The notes: generated by a model from the letters alone, not told the origin. Positions 29,090-37,887 are shown, numbered from the stretch's first letter. The stretch: DNA of 64,000 nucleotides from Flavobacterium rhamnosiphilum (GCF_004349195.1 NZ_SMLG01000004.1:266399-330398); one strand, 5' to 3'. A program made the numbers and translations.

Positions 29090-29224
29090 GATTTTGTATT
29101 TTTAAATTATTTAGAATAATGATATCAAGTGAATAAAATAAATGATAACAAATTTAATAAAATCTTTATTTATTTAAAAACAACTAACATATAATTAACT
29201 CAAAATAAGGAGGTTATGTATTAA

Positions 29225-29257
29225 AAATGCCTTTTGTTTTGTTGACAAAAGGCATTT
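29225..29257 (-). terminator. terminator after the DEAD-box helicase
   Basis: The 12-bp stem AAATGCCTTTTG / CAAAAGGCATTT, read on the minus strand, is followed by a T-rich tail. It lies 33 bases past the helicase stop. Confidence 0.75.
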
Positions 29258-29289
29258 CTTACAGATAAAAATTAAAGACTGGTATCTAA

Positions 29290-30543
29290 TTAATACCAGC
29301 GTTTTTTATTTTGTTTGGAAACTTCTGATTTTCTCGATTTGTGAGCTCCACCACTACGGTTTGAATTTTTTTGTTGAGATTCAGGAGCCGTTTCCGGGCT
29401 TCCGGAATGCCAAGGATAAGGATGGTCATTTACGGTTTTTACATCCACTTTTATTAGTTTTTGAATGTCTTTCCAATAGGTATGTTCGTCTTTACTGCAA
29501 AAAGAAATTGCAATACCTCCATTTCCCGCACGACCGGTTCTACCAATACGGTGAACATAGGTTTCAGGAATATTAGGTAAATCAAAATTAATTACAAAAG
29601 GCAATTGGTCAATATCAATTCCTCTCGCTGCAATATCAGTCGCTACAAGAACACCAACTTCTTTGTTTTTGAAAGCGTCCAAAACGCGTTGTCTTGCATT
29701 TTGTGATTTGTCACCGTGAATGGCTTCTGCGGCAATATTATTTTTTCGTAATGCTTTTACAACATTATCAGCACCGTGTTTGGTTCTTGAAAAAACCAAA
29801 ACATCGGATAGATTTTCGTTTTTAATTAAATGATACAGTAAATTTCTTTTTTCTGTTTTTTCAACAAAATAAACGCGTTGTTCTACATTTTCGGCGGTAG
29901 ACGAAACTGGCGATACGGTTACTGTTGCTGGATCAGTTAGAAACATTTCTGCTAATTCCCTGATAGCCATTGGCATTGTAGCTGAGAAAAATAATGTTTG
30001 TCTGTTTTTTGGCGTAAGCTTTACAATTTTCTTTACATCATTTACAAATCCCATATCAAGCATTTGATCTGCTTCGTCAAGAACCAAAGTGTGCAAGTGA
30101 TCTAAATCAATAAAACCCTGTTTGTGTAAATCAAGCAATCTTCCCGGTGTTGCGACCAAAATATCCACACCATTTCTTAAGGTATCCACTTGCGGATTTT
30201 GTGAAACGCCTCCAAAAATAGTAAGTTGTGTCAGATTTGTGTACTTACCGTAAGTATCAAAACTTTGCCCAATTTGGACTGCTAATTCTCGGGTTGGAGT
30301 AACTACTAAAGCACGAATTTGTTTGGCTTTTTTTGAAGAACCCACAATTCGGTGTAATTGATGTATGATTGGAATAGCAAATGCGGCTGTTTTTCCAGTT
30401 CCGGTTTGTGCGCAACCTATTAAATCTCTTCCCGCTAATACAATAGGGATAGATTGTTCTTGAATAGGAGTGGGGTTAAGGTAGCCTTGTTCAAATACGG
30501 CTTTTTGTATACTTTTTGAGAGCGATAAATCTTCGAATAACAT
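29290..30543 (-). CDS. DEAD-box ATP-dependent RNA helicase (RhlE-like)
   Basis: The 417-residue protein has the DEAD-box helicase motifs in order: the Q-motif PTPIQEQ, AQTGTGKT (residues 45-52), PTRELA, TPGRL, DEAD (156-159), SAT, and the motif VI HRIGRTGRAG near residue 339. A basic Ser/Asn/Lys-rich tail of about 40 residues binds RNA nonspecifically in RhlE-type proteins. It probably remodels ribosomal or messenger RNA, notably in the cold. A specific gene name among RhlE/CsdA types is not assured, so I leave the symbol blank. Confidence 0.94.
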   Translation of the reverse strand: MLFEDLSLSKSIQKAVFEQGYLNPTPIQEQSIPIVLAGRDLIGCAQTGTGKTAAFAIPIIHQLHRIVGSSKKAKQIRALVVTPTRELAVQIGQSFDTYGKYTNLTQLTIFGGVSQNPQVDTLRNGVDILVATPGRLLDLHKQGFIDLDHLHTLVLDEADQMLDMGFVNDVKKIVKLTPKNRQTLFFSATMPMAIRELAEMFLTDPATVTVSPVSSTAENVEQRVYFVEKTEKRNLLYHLIKNENLSDVLVFSRTKHGADNVVKALRKNNIAAEAIHGDKSQNARQRVLDAFKNKEVGVLVATDIAARGIDIDQLPFVINFDLPNIPETYVHRIGRTGRAGNGGIAISFCSKDEHTYWKDIQKLIKVDVKTVNDHPYPWHSGSPETAPESQQKNSNRSGGAHKSRKSEVSKQNKKRWY

Positions 30544-30683
30544 ATTTTTGGTATTAAATATCTTGTATTAAGTACATAGATAGCGTCGCAAAGATAGTAT
30601 TATTATTTTTGATGATTGTTTATATGGTATTCTAGGATTAGAATTTCCGGAATTTAAATCCAGAAATTCATCAATAAAAAAGG

Positions 30684-31718
30684 CTACATCGTATTAGATT
30701 TAATAAAATCAGTTACTAAATACCCAATAAGCTTTCCTATTAAATGGTTGTTTTTTTCTTCGCCTAAATCAGGTGCACCTTCACAAATATGTAAATACCC
30801 TGCATTTTTATTTTTTGCAAAAAAGGATATAAACTGGCGAAGTTGTTCGACTGAGAAACCACTCAATGTCATGGCACTGCTGGCAATGTTTGGAATTGAA
30901 TCTAAATCAATCTCGATTCCGAAAAAATCATCATTTACAAACTCTAAAGCTAGATCCATTTCTTGATTAAACTCTTTTTCTTTTCTAATGTTTAAGCTAT
31001 CATAGGTGTTGTAGCGTACGCGGTCTTCTATTTTTTTAATGATGTCCAATACACTCTTGGAAGTGTAATTTTCGTGTAAACCAAAAATAAAATATTTTTT
31101 TAAAAAACCTTCTTCATAAGCATATGAAAAACCATTACCGCTGTGACGTCCTTCTAAAATTCTAAAATCAGAATGGGCATCAAAATTTATAGCATTAATA
31201 GGTTTGCCTTTTGCGAGTGCAGATCCTTTTATGTTTCCATAAGAATTATTATGGCCACCGCCTATGACTATAGGAATTTTACCCAGTTTTACAATGTTGA
31301 AGATTATATGGGAAACATCTTTGTCAATTTTTTCTACTAATTGACTTAACTTGGATCGATCATCAATATCATTAAAATCCAAATGTTCTACTTCTCTCAT
31401 TTCGGCACTAACATTCAACTGGCCTAATACAATAAGTTGGTTTCCTTTACAAAACCGATTATGCTGAATATTAGCGATGCTTTTAATGGCGCTATCCCAA
31501 GCTGATGCAGCGCCAGGCCTGCCGAAATTAGCCCTTATACCTATGTCTTCCGGAATTCCAAACAAGACATATTTTGCCTCGCAAGTTTTTAGAAAATCAA
31601 CAGGATCGGTCTCTTTTGGAACGGTTATCATTTTTTCTCCAAATTTTATTTCGCCACTTCTGTGGTTCGTAATTTTTGCAAGATCTTTAATAGTAAATGG
31701 GATGATTTTTTCCATCAA
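30684..31718 (-). CDS. hutG: formimidoylglutamase-like ureohydrolase (arginase superfamily)
   Basis: The 344-residue enzyme has the arginase-fold manganese motifs GGGHNNSYGN, NFDAHSDFR and EIDLDSIPN. The GGGH form, rather than GGDH of arginases, is typical of the formiminoglutamase branch in Bacteroidota. It would hydrolyse N-formimidoyl-L-glutamate to glutamate and formamide, the last step of histidine degradation. A second hut gene, hutI, lies on the same strand 1 kb away behind an opposite-strand gene, which supports the assignment. An arginase or agmatinase is the alternative. Confidence 0.82.
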   Translation of the reverse strand: MMEKIIPFTIKDLAKITNHRSGEIKFGEKMITVPKETDPVDFLKTCEAKYVLFGIPEDIGIRANFGRPGAASAWDSAIKSIANIQHNRFCKGNQLIVLGQLNVSAEMREVEHLDFNDIDDRSKLSQLVEKIDKDVSHIIFNIVKLGKIPIVIGGGHNNSYGNIKGSALAKGKPINAINFDAHSDFRILEGRHSGNGFSYAYEEGFLKKYFIFGLHENYTSKSVLDIIKKIEDRVRYNTYDSLNIRKEKEFNQEMDLALEFVNDDFFGIEIDLDSIPNIASSAMTLSGFSVEQLRQFISFFAKNKNAGYLHICEGAPDLGEEKNNHLIGKLIGYLVTDFIKSNTM

Positions 31719-31786
31719 AAAAAATATTTTTTTCCCAAAAATAATATAATTACGTTAACTTACGTTATTACGTGGTTATATATTGT

Positions 31787-31794
31787 TAAATTTG
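31787..31794 (+). promoter_or_regulatory. -7 promoter box upstream of the coiled-coil protein gene
   Basis: A perfect TAAATTTG about 27 bases before the ATG at 31822. Three TTACGT hexamers (31750, 31760, 31768) lie just upstream, over the expected -33 region. Confidence 0.55.
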
Positions 31795-31821
31795 TAAAAT
31801 AAATTAAATTAAATTAGAAAG

Positions 31822-32706
31822 ATGGAAAATCAAAAAAGCAGTTCAAGTCTTAAAGCGGTTGTAGCAGTATTAGCTATTTTATTAGTGGGAAGTTTAGTTT
31901 ATATTTTTAAAATGACTTCTGACACAGAGATCGTAAAAACAGAATTGAAAACCACAATGACTGAAAAAGAATCAGTTATGAAAGACTTACAAGAATTAAA
32001 GTCAACGTATGATGCTGCAATTGCAGAAAACACATCAATGTCTGATGAATTGATTCAAGAAAGAGATAAAGTGGTAAACTTAATGTCTGATTTGAGTAAA
32101 TCTAAAGGCGATGTAGCTTCATTGTCAAAATACAAAAACCAATTCAATGCTTTGCAAGGAAACATGAAGGTTTTAATGGCTGAAAATGATGGGTTGAAAA
32201 AGGCAAATACAACACTTACTACGCAACGTGATAGTACGGTTGTGGTATTAGGAGAGACTAAAAAGAATGTAGAAGCATTGACTGGTCAAAATGAAGAATT
32301 GGCAAAAGCGGTTGAAATTGGTTCAAAATTGACGGTTTTAAACACTAGAGGATCTGCTTTTAAATTAAGAAGTTCTGGTAAACAAATCGAAACTGATAAA
32401 GCGAGCAGAGCTGACGTTCTTAGAGTTAATTTTACAATTGCTGAAAATCAAATTGCTAAATCTGGTGATAAAACATATTATGTTCAAGTAATTGACAGTA
32501 AAAACAATGTTTTAGGCGATAAAAAAACGGAGACTTTTGGAGAAAATACTTTAACATACAGTTTTTTAACGAATGTTAAATATGAAAACAAAACAATTCA
32601 AGTTTCTGAGGATTTAAAAGGAAAAGATTTTGCTAAAGGAACGTATTTTATCAATATTTTTGATAGAGATATATTGGTTTCTAAAACAAGTTTTGTTTTA
32701 AGATAA
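31822..32706 (+). CDS. membrane-anchored coiled-coil protein of unknown function
   Basis: The 294-residue protein has one N-terminal transmembrane helix (about residues 10-30), a long coiled coil (about 38-185, rich in Glu/Lys/Leu heptads) and a C-terminal beta-rich domain. I see no catalytic motif. Flavobacterial homologues are often labelled as chromosome-partitioning ParA, but no Walker motif is present, so that name is unsupported. The topology suggests an anchored, periplasmic or cell-envelope structural role. It lies alone on its strand between hutG and hutI. Confidence 0.7.
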   Translation: MENQKSSSSLKAVVAVLAILLVGSLVYIFKMTSDTEIVKTELKTTMTEKESVMKDLQELKSTYDAAIAENTSMSDELIQERDKVVNLMSDLSKSKGDVASLSKYKNQFNALQGNMKVLMAENDGLKKANTTLTTQRDSTVVVLGETKKNVEALTGQNEELAKAVEIGSKLTVLNTRGSAFKLRSSGKQIETDKASRADVLRVNFTIAENQIAKSGDKTYYVQVIDSKNNVLGDKKTETFGENTLTYSFLTNVKYENKTIQVSEDLKGKDFAKGTYFINIFDRDILVSKTSFVLR

Positions 32707-32728
32707 GAGCAAGCAATAGTACAAAATA

Positions 32729-32759
32729 AAAAAGAGGAACGTAATGTTCCTCTTTTTTT
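32729..32759. terminator. bidirectional terminator between the coiled-coil gene and hutI
   Basis: AAAGAGGAAC / GTTCCTCTTT around a 5-base loop, with A-run before and T-run after. The hutI stop codon touches its right edge. Confidence 0.85.
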
Positions 32760-33996
32760 ATGCAAAAATTTCACCTTCGATCAATACAGTGTCAATTAGA
32801 TTACTGCCAAAAGCATATGGTAATTGATAGTAGGATGGAATAGGTTTTGTTAGTATTAGATTTGCTTTTTTGCCAACAGTTATGCTTCCGTGGGTTTCTG
32901 AAATTCCCATTGCGTAGGCTCCGTTTATTGTGGCGGCATTTATGGCTTCTTCGGGAGTCATTTTCATTTTGATGCAAGCGGTTGCCACTACAAAATTCAT
33001 GTTTCCCGATGGAGTAGAACCAGGATTGTAATCAGTTGCGAGAGCGAGAGGAAGTCCGGCCGCTATCATTTCTCGTGCTGGTGTATACGGAATACTTAAA
33101 AAATAGGAACACGAAGGCAAAGCGACAGGCATTGTTTCGGTGTTTTTTAAAGCTTCAATATCTTCCGGTTTCATAACTTCTAAATGGTCTACAGAAAGGG
33201 CATTGTATTTTACTCCAGCTTGAATTCCTCCAATGGAGTTGAACTGATTGACATGGATTTTTGGCTTTAAGCCAAATTTAATTCCAGCTTCCATGATTTG
33301 TTGGGTTTCATCAACAGTAAAATAACCGGTTTCACAAAATGCATCGATGAAGTCTGCCAGTTTATGTTTTGCAATTTCAGGGAGCATTTCGTTAATGATT
33401 AAATCTATATAACCTTTGTGATTTGTTGCATATTCCAATGGAAAAGCATGAGCTCCAAGAAAGGTTGCTTTTATAGTTATTGGATAGTTTTGAGCTAATC
33501 GTTGAATCACGCGTAGCATTTTTAGTTCTCCATCGAATGTCAATCCATATCCCGATTTGATTTCAACGGCTCCGGTTCCTAAACGCATGACTTCTTCCAG
33601 CCGAGCTTTGGATTGGTTGTAGATTTCCTCTTCGGTCGTTTCATTCAATTTTTTAGCTGAATTTAAGATTCCACCGCCACGATTGGCAATTTCTTCATAG
33701 GTCATGCCATTGATTCGATCTACAAATTCCTGCTCGCGATTGCCGGCATAAACAATATGCGTATGACTGTCACACCAAGAAGGTAAAACCATTTTTCCGG
33801 TTGCATCAATCGTTTTGTCGGCATGTATTGGAGGTAAATTCTCCATAGAACCAAAATCAGCAATTAAATTGTCCTTAATTACTAAAAAGGCATTTTTGAT
33901 CGTTGGAAGAATCGCCATTTCAGCACCGGAAACTTTAGCAATCGAAGTTTCCCGAACCTGAAGTAATTCTTTGATATTTATAATTAGCGTTGTCAT
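32758..33996 (-). CDS. hutI: imidazolonepropionase
   Basis: The 412-residue amidohydrolase converts 4-imidazolone-5-propanoate to N-formimidoyl-L-glutamate in histidine degradation. The early metal-binding motif DSHTHIVYAG is clear; the FLGAHAFP and KIHVNQFNSIGG segments and the late ALATDYNPGS are as in HutI. Length is standard (about 405-415). It follows the glutaminyl cyclase gene by 11 bp on the same strand, so the two are probably co-transcribed. The histidase and urocanase genes are not in this window. Confidence 0.94.
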   Translation of the reverse strand: MTTLIINIKELLQVRETSIAKVSGAEMAILPTIKNAFLVIKDNLIADFGSMENLPPIHADKTIDATGKMVLPSWCDSHTHIVYAGNREQEFVDRINGMTYEEIANRGGGILNSAKKLNETTEEEIYNQSKARLEEVMRLGTGAVEIKSGYGLTFDGELKMLRVIQRLAQNYPITIKATFLGAHAFPLEYATNHKGYIDLIINEMLPEIAKHKLADFIDAFCETGYFTVDETQQIMEAGIKFGLKPKIHVNQFNSIGGIQAGVKYNALSVDHLEVMKPEDIEALKNTETMPVALPSCSYFLSIPYTPAREMIAAGLPLALATDYNPGSTPSGNMNFVVATACIKMKMTPEEAINAATINGAYAMGISETHGSITVGKKANLILTKPIPSYYQLPYAFGSNLIDTVLIEGEIFA

Positions 33997-34007
33997 TTGT
34001 ATAAAAA

Positions 34008-35081
34008 TTATTCTGAAACTTTGATTTCAAACATTTTATCCCAGTTTTTACCGGTTATAAAAATGGTTTTTGTTTTTGGATTGTAGGCGATTCCGTTTAA
34101 AACGTCTGTATCTTCTAATTTAGTAATCTTTTTAGTCAAATCTACAAGATTTATTATTGCTTCAACAGCGCCATTTTTAGGGTTTATGATTGCAATGGCA
34201 TCTTTTTGATAGACATTTCCATAAATTTTTCCGTCAATCCATTCCAGTTCATTGACTGCTTTTATTTTTGATTCAAAAGAATATACATTTAAGTAATCTA
34301 CTTCTTTGAGGTTTGTTGGGTCAATAATCCAAATTTTTTCTGTACCGTCCGATTGGTACAGATATTTTCCGTCATTGGTCAATCCCCAACCTTCGATTTG
34401 TTTAAAATAGGTAAAAGTCTTTTCTTTTTTGAAAGTATCTGCATTATAAACGTATCCTTCATTATTTTTCCAAGTCAATTGATAGACCTTATTATTTAGA
34501 ATCGTAATTCCTTCCCCAAAATATTTATCTGCCAGTTCTACTTTCTTATAGACTTCCCCCGTTTTATAATTTGTTTTTCTTAAGCTGGAGATTCCTCTCT
34601 TTCCTGATGGACCTGAACCGTTTCCGGTTCCTTCATAAAGCGTGTCACGATAAAATTCTAATCCTTGAGTGTACGCTTGAATATCGTGTGGATAGGTATT
34701 TACGATGGTATATTTTAATAATTTTGGCTGAATATTAGAAACTAATTCCACTCTTGTGGTAGCTTCTGAGTTTTGTCCCTCATAATAAACTAAAGCCTTT
34801 AGGTTTTGGTAGCCTAATTTTTGATCCTTTAATTCAAAAGTTAATTTGTCAACTCCCTTTTTTGAACCAATTTTTTTATCATTTACATAGTAAATAATAC
34901 TGTCTATAGTTTTTGAATTGGAGTTCAAAATCTCCAAAGAAAGCGCTTCTTGAGGCTGGTATTGCTCCTTGAATTTAGAATTATCAAAGGTAAATAAAGA
35001 ATTTTCACCTTTTTTTGTATCTCCACAATTAACCAGTAAGGTTCCTAATAAAATGATAGATAGTATGTTATAATTTTTCAT
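34008..35081 (-). CDS. glutaminyl-peptide cyclotransferase-like lipoprotein
   Basis: A 357-residue lipoprotein (lipobox LLVNC) of the glutamine cyclotransferase family with plant/bacterial-type five-bladed propeller fold. It converts N-terminal glutamine of exported proteins to pyroglutamate. Visible family segments are YPHDIQAYTQGLEFY, LYEGTGNGSGPSG and the late LNGIAYNPKTKTIFITGKNWDKMFEI. A longer reading frame reaches 35225, but it crosses the SRP RNA gene on the opposite strand and lacks a sensible signal, so I start at the ATG at 35081, which begins the lipoprotein signal. Pyroglutamate formation is known to matter for many T9SS and lipoprotein exports in Bacteroidota. Confidence 0.9.
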   Translation of the reverse strand: MKNYNILSIILLGTLLVNCGDTKKGENSLFTFDNSKFKEQYQPQEALSLEILNSNSKTIDSIIYYVNDKKIGSKKGVDKLTFELKDQKLGYQNLKALVYYEGQNSEATTRVELVSNIQPKLLKYTIVNTYPHDIQAYTQGLEFYRDTLYEGTGNGSGPSGKRGISSLRKTNYKTGEVYKKVELADKYFGEGITILNNKVYQLTWKNNEGYVYNADTFKKEKTFTYFKQIEGWGLTNDGKYLYQSDGTEKIWIIDPTNLKEVDYLNVYSFESKIKAVNELEWIDGKIYGNVYQKDAIAIINPKNGAVEAIINLVDLTKKITKLEDTDVLNGIAYNPKTKTIFITGKNWDKMFEIKVSE

Positions 35082-35136
35082 AGTGTAAAATTTGAATACC
35101 CCAATATACAACGTTATTTTATTAGGTGCAAAGCAC

Positions 35137-35166
35137 TTGCAAAAATATAAAAAGTTTGTATATTTG
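35137..35166 (+). promoter_or_regulatory. canonical promoter of the SRP RNA gene
   Basis: TTG (35137-35139), a 19-base spacer and TATATTTG (35159-35166), the best match in the window to the Bacteroidota -33/-7 consensus. The RNA would start about 5 bases downstream. Confidence 0.8.
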
Positions 35167-35170
35167 CACT

Positions 35171-35272
35171 GGCAAGTCCTACACGACCAGCTCCTGCAGA
35201 CTCCCCCAGGATGGGAACATAGCAAGGGTACGTGGTTGAGCGGTGCGATGTAGGTCGCTTGCCATTTTTTTT
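35171..35272 (+). ncRNA. ffs: small signal recognition particle RNA (4.5S-type)
   Basis: The transcript begins GGCAAG and closes with CTTGCC (pairing ends), with the inner CCTAC/GTAGG stem. The apical conserved part carries CAGG, GGGAA and AGCAAGGG in the asymmetric and symmetric loops that bind Ffh. A run of T residues follows at 35265-35272 as terminator. It is about 93 nt, the size of bacterial small SRP RNAs. It directs ribosomes making membrane and exported proteins to the membrane with Ffh and FtsY. Confidence 0.88.
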
Positions 35273-35395
35273 ATTTCTTACAAAAGTAGTCTTCCTTCGG
35301 GAGGATTTTTTTATTTTTGGACAATTCTAAGTAAGAGGTTAGGAGTTGGAGTCCATAATCCATTAACTCATAACCCATAATCCATAACTATAATC

Positions 35396-36199
35396 ATGAA
35401 TAAAGTAGTTCTAATTACAGGAGGTTCCTCGGGAATAGGAAAATCTATTGGTGAGTTTTTACATCAAAAAGGGTTTGTTGTTTATGGAACAAGCAGAAAT
35501 CCGGAACGAGTTTTAAATTCGGTTTTTCCATTGGTCGCTTTAGATGTCCGGGATACGGATTCAATTCATACGGCTGTAGCCAAAGTAATTGCTATTTCAG
35601 GAAGATTGGATGTTGTAATCAATAATGCCGGTGTTGGAATTACAGGACCGCTGGAAGAAATTCCAATGCATGAAATCAAAAATAATTTTGAGACTAATTT
35701 CTTCGGTCCAATTGAAGTGATGAAAGCGGTGTTGCCACAAATGCGTACACAACAATCGGGATTGATTATCAATATTACGTCTATTGCGGGGTATATGGGT
35801 TTGCCATACCGAAGTATTTATTCAGCTTCTAAAGGTGCTCTTGAAATCATAACTGAAGCGTTGCGCATGGAAGTGAAATCCTTTGGCGTTCATATTACAA
35901 ATGTAGCTCCGGGTGATTTTGCGACTAATATTGCTTCGGGACGTTTTCATGCTCCAGTCATAAATGGTTCTGCTTACGAAAGTCCGTATGGAAATACATT
36001 GAAAACAATGGATGAGCATGTCGATAGTGGCAGTAATCCTAATGAAATGGCAGAAGCGGTGTATAAAATTATCCAAACTTCTGAACCTAAAATTCATTAT
36101 AAAGTGGGTGTTTTTATGCAAAAGTTCTCGATTGTCTTGAAGAGAATTTTACCGGATAAAGTATATGAAAAAATGCTTATGAATCATTATAAGTTGTAA
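35396..36199 (+). CDS. short-chain dehydrogenase/reductase (SDR family)
   Basis: The 267-residue protein has the classical SDR landmarks: TGGSSGIGKSIGE (residues ~8-20, coenzyme-binding), NNAG in the middle and the active-site YSASKG with the preceding serine. The substrate is unknown; SDRs act on sugars, steroids, fatty acids and many other alcohols and ketones. It stands alone after the SRP RNA, with an A/T-rich low-complexity spacer in front. The neighbours give no clue to the substrate. Confidence 0.9.
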   Translation: MNKVVLITGGSSGIGKSIGEFLHQKGFVVYGTSRNPERVLNSVFPLVALDVRDTDSIHTAVAKVIAISGRLDVVINNAGVGITGPLEEIPMHEIKNNFETNFFGPIEVMKAVLPQMRTQQSGLIINITSIAGYMGLPYRSIYSASKGALEIITEALRMEVKSFGVHITNVAPGDFATNIASGRFHAPVINGSAYESPYGNTLKTMDEHVDSGSNPNEMAEAVYKIIQTSEPKIHYKVGVFMQKFSIVLKRILPDKVYEKMLMNHYKL

Positions 36200-36303
36200 T
36201 TTTAAACTTAAATCCTTTGCATACTATTGTTTTAAATCTTTAAAAGCCAATAAAAGATGCGTACTTATAAAAATAATTTATTGTAAAATCAGTAAAGAAA
36301 AAG

Positions 36304-36537
36304 TTACTGTTTTATAGAAAAATTCAACAATTCTTTAGGTTCTATTTCTAAAGCATTAGCAATTTTTATTAGGGTACGTACAGTTGTATTTACTTTGGCT
36401 CTTTCTATTCTAGCGACTTGTGATTTAGGAATAGCACAATCATTTGCCAAATCTTGTTGGGACATATTTTTCTTTTCACGCAATTGCCTTATGTGAACAC
36501 CAAGATTTGCAATAAAAATTTCTTCTGAAATATCCAT
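36304..36537 (-). CDS. small helix-turn-helix (Xre-type) transcriptional regulator
   Basis: The 77-residue protein is a single Xre-type HTH domain (LGVHIRQLREKKNMSQQDLA and CAIPKSQVARIERAKVN), with a short C-terminal tail. It is divergent from a DUF4468 gene whose -7 box is only about 60 bases from its own start, so it is well placed to control the pair. No partner (such as a toxin) is visible next to it. Confidence 0.85.
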   Translation of the reverse strand: MDISEEIFIANLGVHIRQLREKKNMSQQDLANDCAIPKSQVARIERAKVNTTVRTLIKIANALEIEPKELLNFSIKQ

Positions 36538-36595
36538 ATCCCAAAAGTCACAAGATTTATTTTTTATATGTACGCATAAATGCCTACAATTTTGT

Positions 36596-36603
36596 TATAT
36601 TTG
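36596..36603 (+). promoter_or_regulatory. -7 promoter box upstream of the DUF4468 gene
   Basis: A perfect TATATTTG 21 bases before the ATG at 36625. It also shows that a longer reading frame starting at 36580 cannot be translated from this promoter. Confidence 0.55.
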
Positions 36604-36624
36604 AGAAAATTTAAAACAAATAAA

Positions 36625-37194
36625 ATGAGAAAATTATTATTAATAGTTGCATTGGCTATTGGGTTTATTTCAAACGCACAAGACAGAGAATTTAAGTTTG
36701 ATAAGTTAGGATTAACTGATTACATTATTACTGATATACCTAATAAAACTAAATCTGAAATATACCAAAAGGTAATAAATTGGATAAAGACAACATATAA
36801 AAATCCTGAATCCGTTATTGCTTCTGAAATTAAAGATGAGTATGTAAAAATTAACGGTGTAACTTCAGGGCTAACAACTTTCTCTGTACTTGGAACTACC
36901 TTTGTATCAGAAAATAAATACACCTTTGAAATAAGCGTTAAAGACGGCAAGTATAAATTTGATGTTCTTGAAATACAAGATTATACAGAACCCAGCAAAT
37001 ATAGTAGTGGAGGTTGGGGGAATTATCATATTACAGAAGACATTAACAATGAATTGTATAAAAAAAATGGAGATGTTAGAGGACGTTATAAAATAGCAGA
37101 AAAAGCAATCCCTGAGTATTTCAACCAATTAAATAAATCATTACTGGATTATATCAATTCAAATGAAGTAACAAATTCAAAAAAAGATTGGTAA
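36625..37194 (+). CDS. DUF4468-like secreted protein of unknown function
   Basis: The 189-residue precursor has a signal peptide (MRKLLLIVALAIGFISNAQ). The mature N-terminal region, with KTKSEIYQKVINWIKTTYKNPES and later IKINGVTSG, resembles the DUF4468 TBP-like domain found in Bacteroidota. The function is unknown. I use the ATG at 36625, since the in-frame start at 36580 lies before the promoter box. It may share regulation with the divergent HTH gene. Confidence 0.65.
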   Translation: MRKLLLIVALAIGFISNAQDREFKFDKLGLTDYIITDIPNKTKSEIYQKVINWIKTTYKNPESVIASEIKDEYVKINGVTSGLTTFSVLGTTFVSENKYTFEISVKDGKYKFDVLEIQDYTEPSKYSSGGWGNYHITEDINNELYKKNGDVRGRYKIAEKAIPEYFNQLNKSLLDYINSNEVTNSKKDW

Positions 37195-37260
37195 ATATTA
37201 TTTAATAATTTGTTTATGGCATTAAAAATCTTACATTTAAATTAATTAAAAAAGTCAAAT

Positions 37261-37779
37261 ATGAAAAGGTTTATTCTAGTTATCGTAGTATCAATAACTA
37301 TTTTTTCTTGCTCCAAAAATAATGAGCAATTAAAAATTGTTAAAAATGATATTGAACGTAATCTATTTGAAATAGAAAAAAAGGATATTAACTATAATTG
37401 TATCGAAATGTCGGACAGAGAGGTATACCAAGAAATTATTGATTTTGACAAGGAGAAATTAGATATCGCCAATAAGGAGCTTGATGAATTTCAGAAAGAA
37501 TATAATTTAGGAAAATATAGAATTAGTTCATTAGATGATATGTCAACGACTGAATTAAAGATATATTTAAGAAGAATGGAATTTAATAAATCTTATTTAG
37601 AGGGAGTTAGTAGATATTCAGACCGTTATAGCAAAGATTTAGAAAAATTATCTAAACTTAAAGGCAAAGATATTTATTATAAAGTTGAGGTAGTAAAATT
37701 AAATCCAGACACTATAATTCACAGAAAAGTTTATTTAGATAATAACAATAAAATTATTTTTACTAGAGCATTAAAATAA
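37261..37779 (+). CDS. small lipoprotein of unknown function
   Basis: The 172-residue protein has a lipoprotein signal (MKRFILVIVVSITIFSC, Cys at 17) and then a largely helical, charged mature region (EKKDINYNCIEMSDREV, LGKYRISSLDDM). I do not recognise a domain. It lies 66 bp after the DUF4468 gene on the same strand and before a strong terminator, so the two probably share a transcript. Confidence 0.65.
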   Translation: MKRFILVIVVSITIFSCSKNNEQLKIVKNDIERNLFEIEKKDINYNCIEMSDREVYQEIIDFDKEKLDIANKELDEFQKEYNLGKYRISSLDDMSTTELKIYLRRMEFNKSYLEGVSRYSDRYSKDLEKLSKLKGKDIYYKVEVVKLNPDTIIHRKVYLDNNNKIIFTRALK

Positions 37780-37834
37780 AAAAAATCTAAAAGGAAATTT
37801 GCAAAGGTGTTTTTCTTTTTTTATTTAAATAAGT

Positions 37835-37870
37835 AAACCCCGATGCATTAAAATGTTATCGGGGTTTTTT
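37835..37870 (+). terminator. rho-independent terminator after the small lipoprotein gene
   Basis: AAACCCCGAT / ATCGGGGTTT (10 bp) with a 13-base loop and a T-run. Confidence 0.85.
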
Positions 37871-37887
37871 GTTCACTACAAAATACT

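Noticed and set aside
29204..29220. AAGGAGGT followed by ATG, like a Shine-Dalgarno with a start
   Set aside because: The ATG is followed by a stop after one more codon, so no gene follows.
31822..32706. ParA-type chromosome-partitioning protein
   Set aside because: No Walker motif or ParA fold feature is visible; only a membrane helix, coiled coil and beta-rich end.
35082..35225. N-terminal extension of the glutaminyl cyclase gene
   Set aside because: It overlaps the SRP RNA gene on the other strand and lacks signal-peptide character; the ATG at 35081 starts a good lipoprotein signal.
36580..36624. Earlier start for the DUF4468 gene
   Set aside because: It lies upstream of the TATATTTG box, so it would not be in the transcript; the signal peptide begins at 36625.
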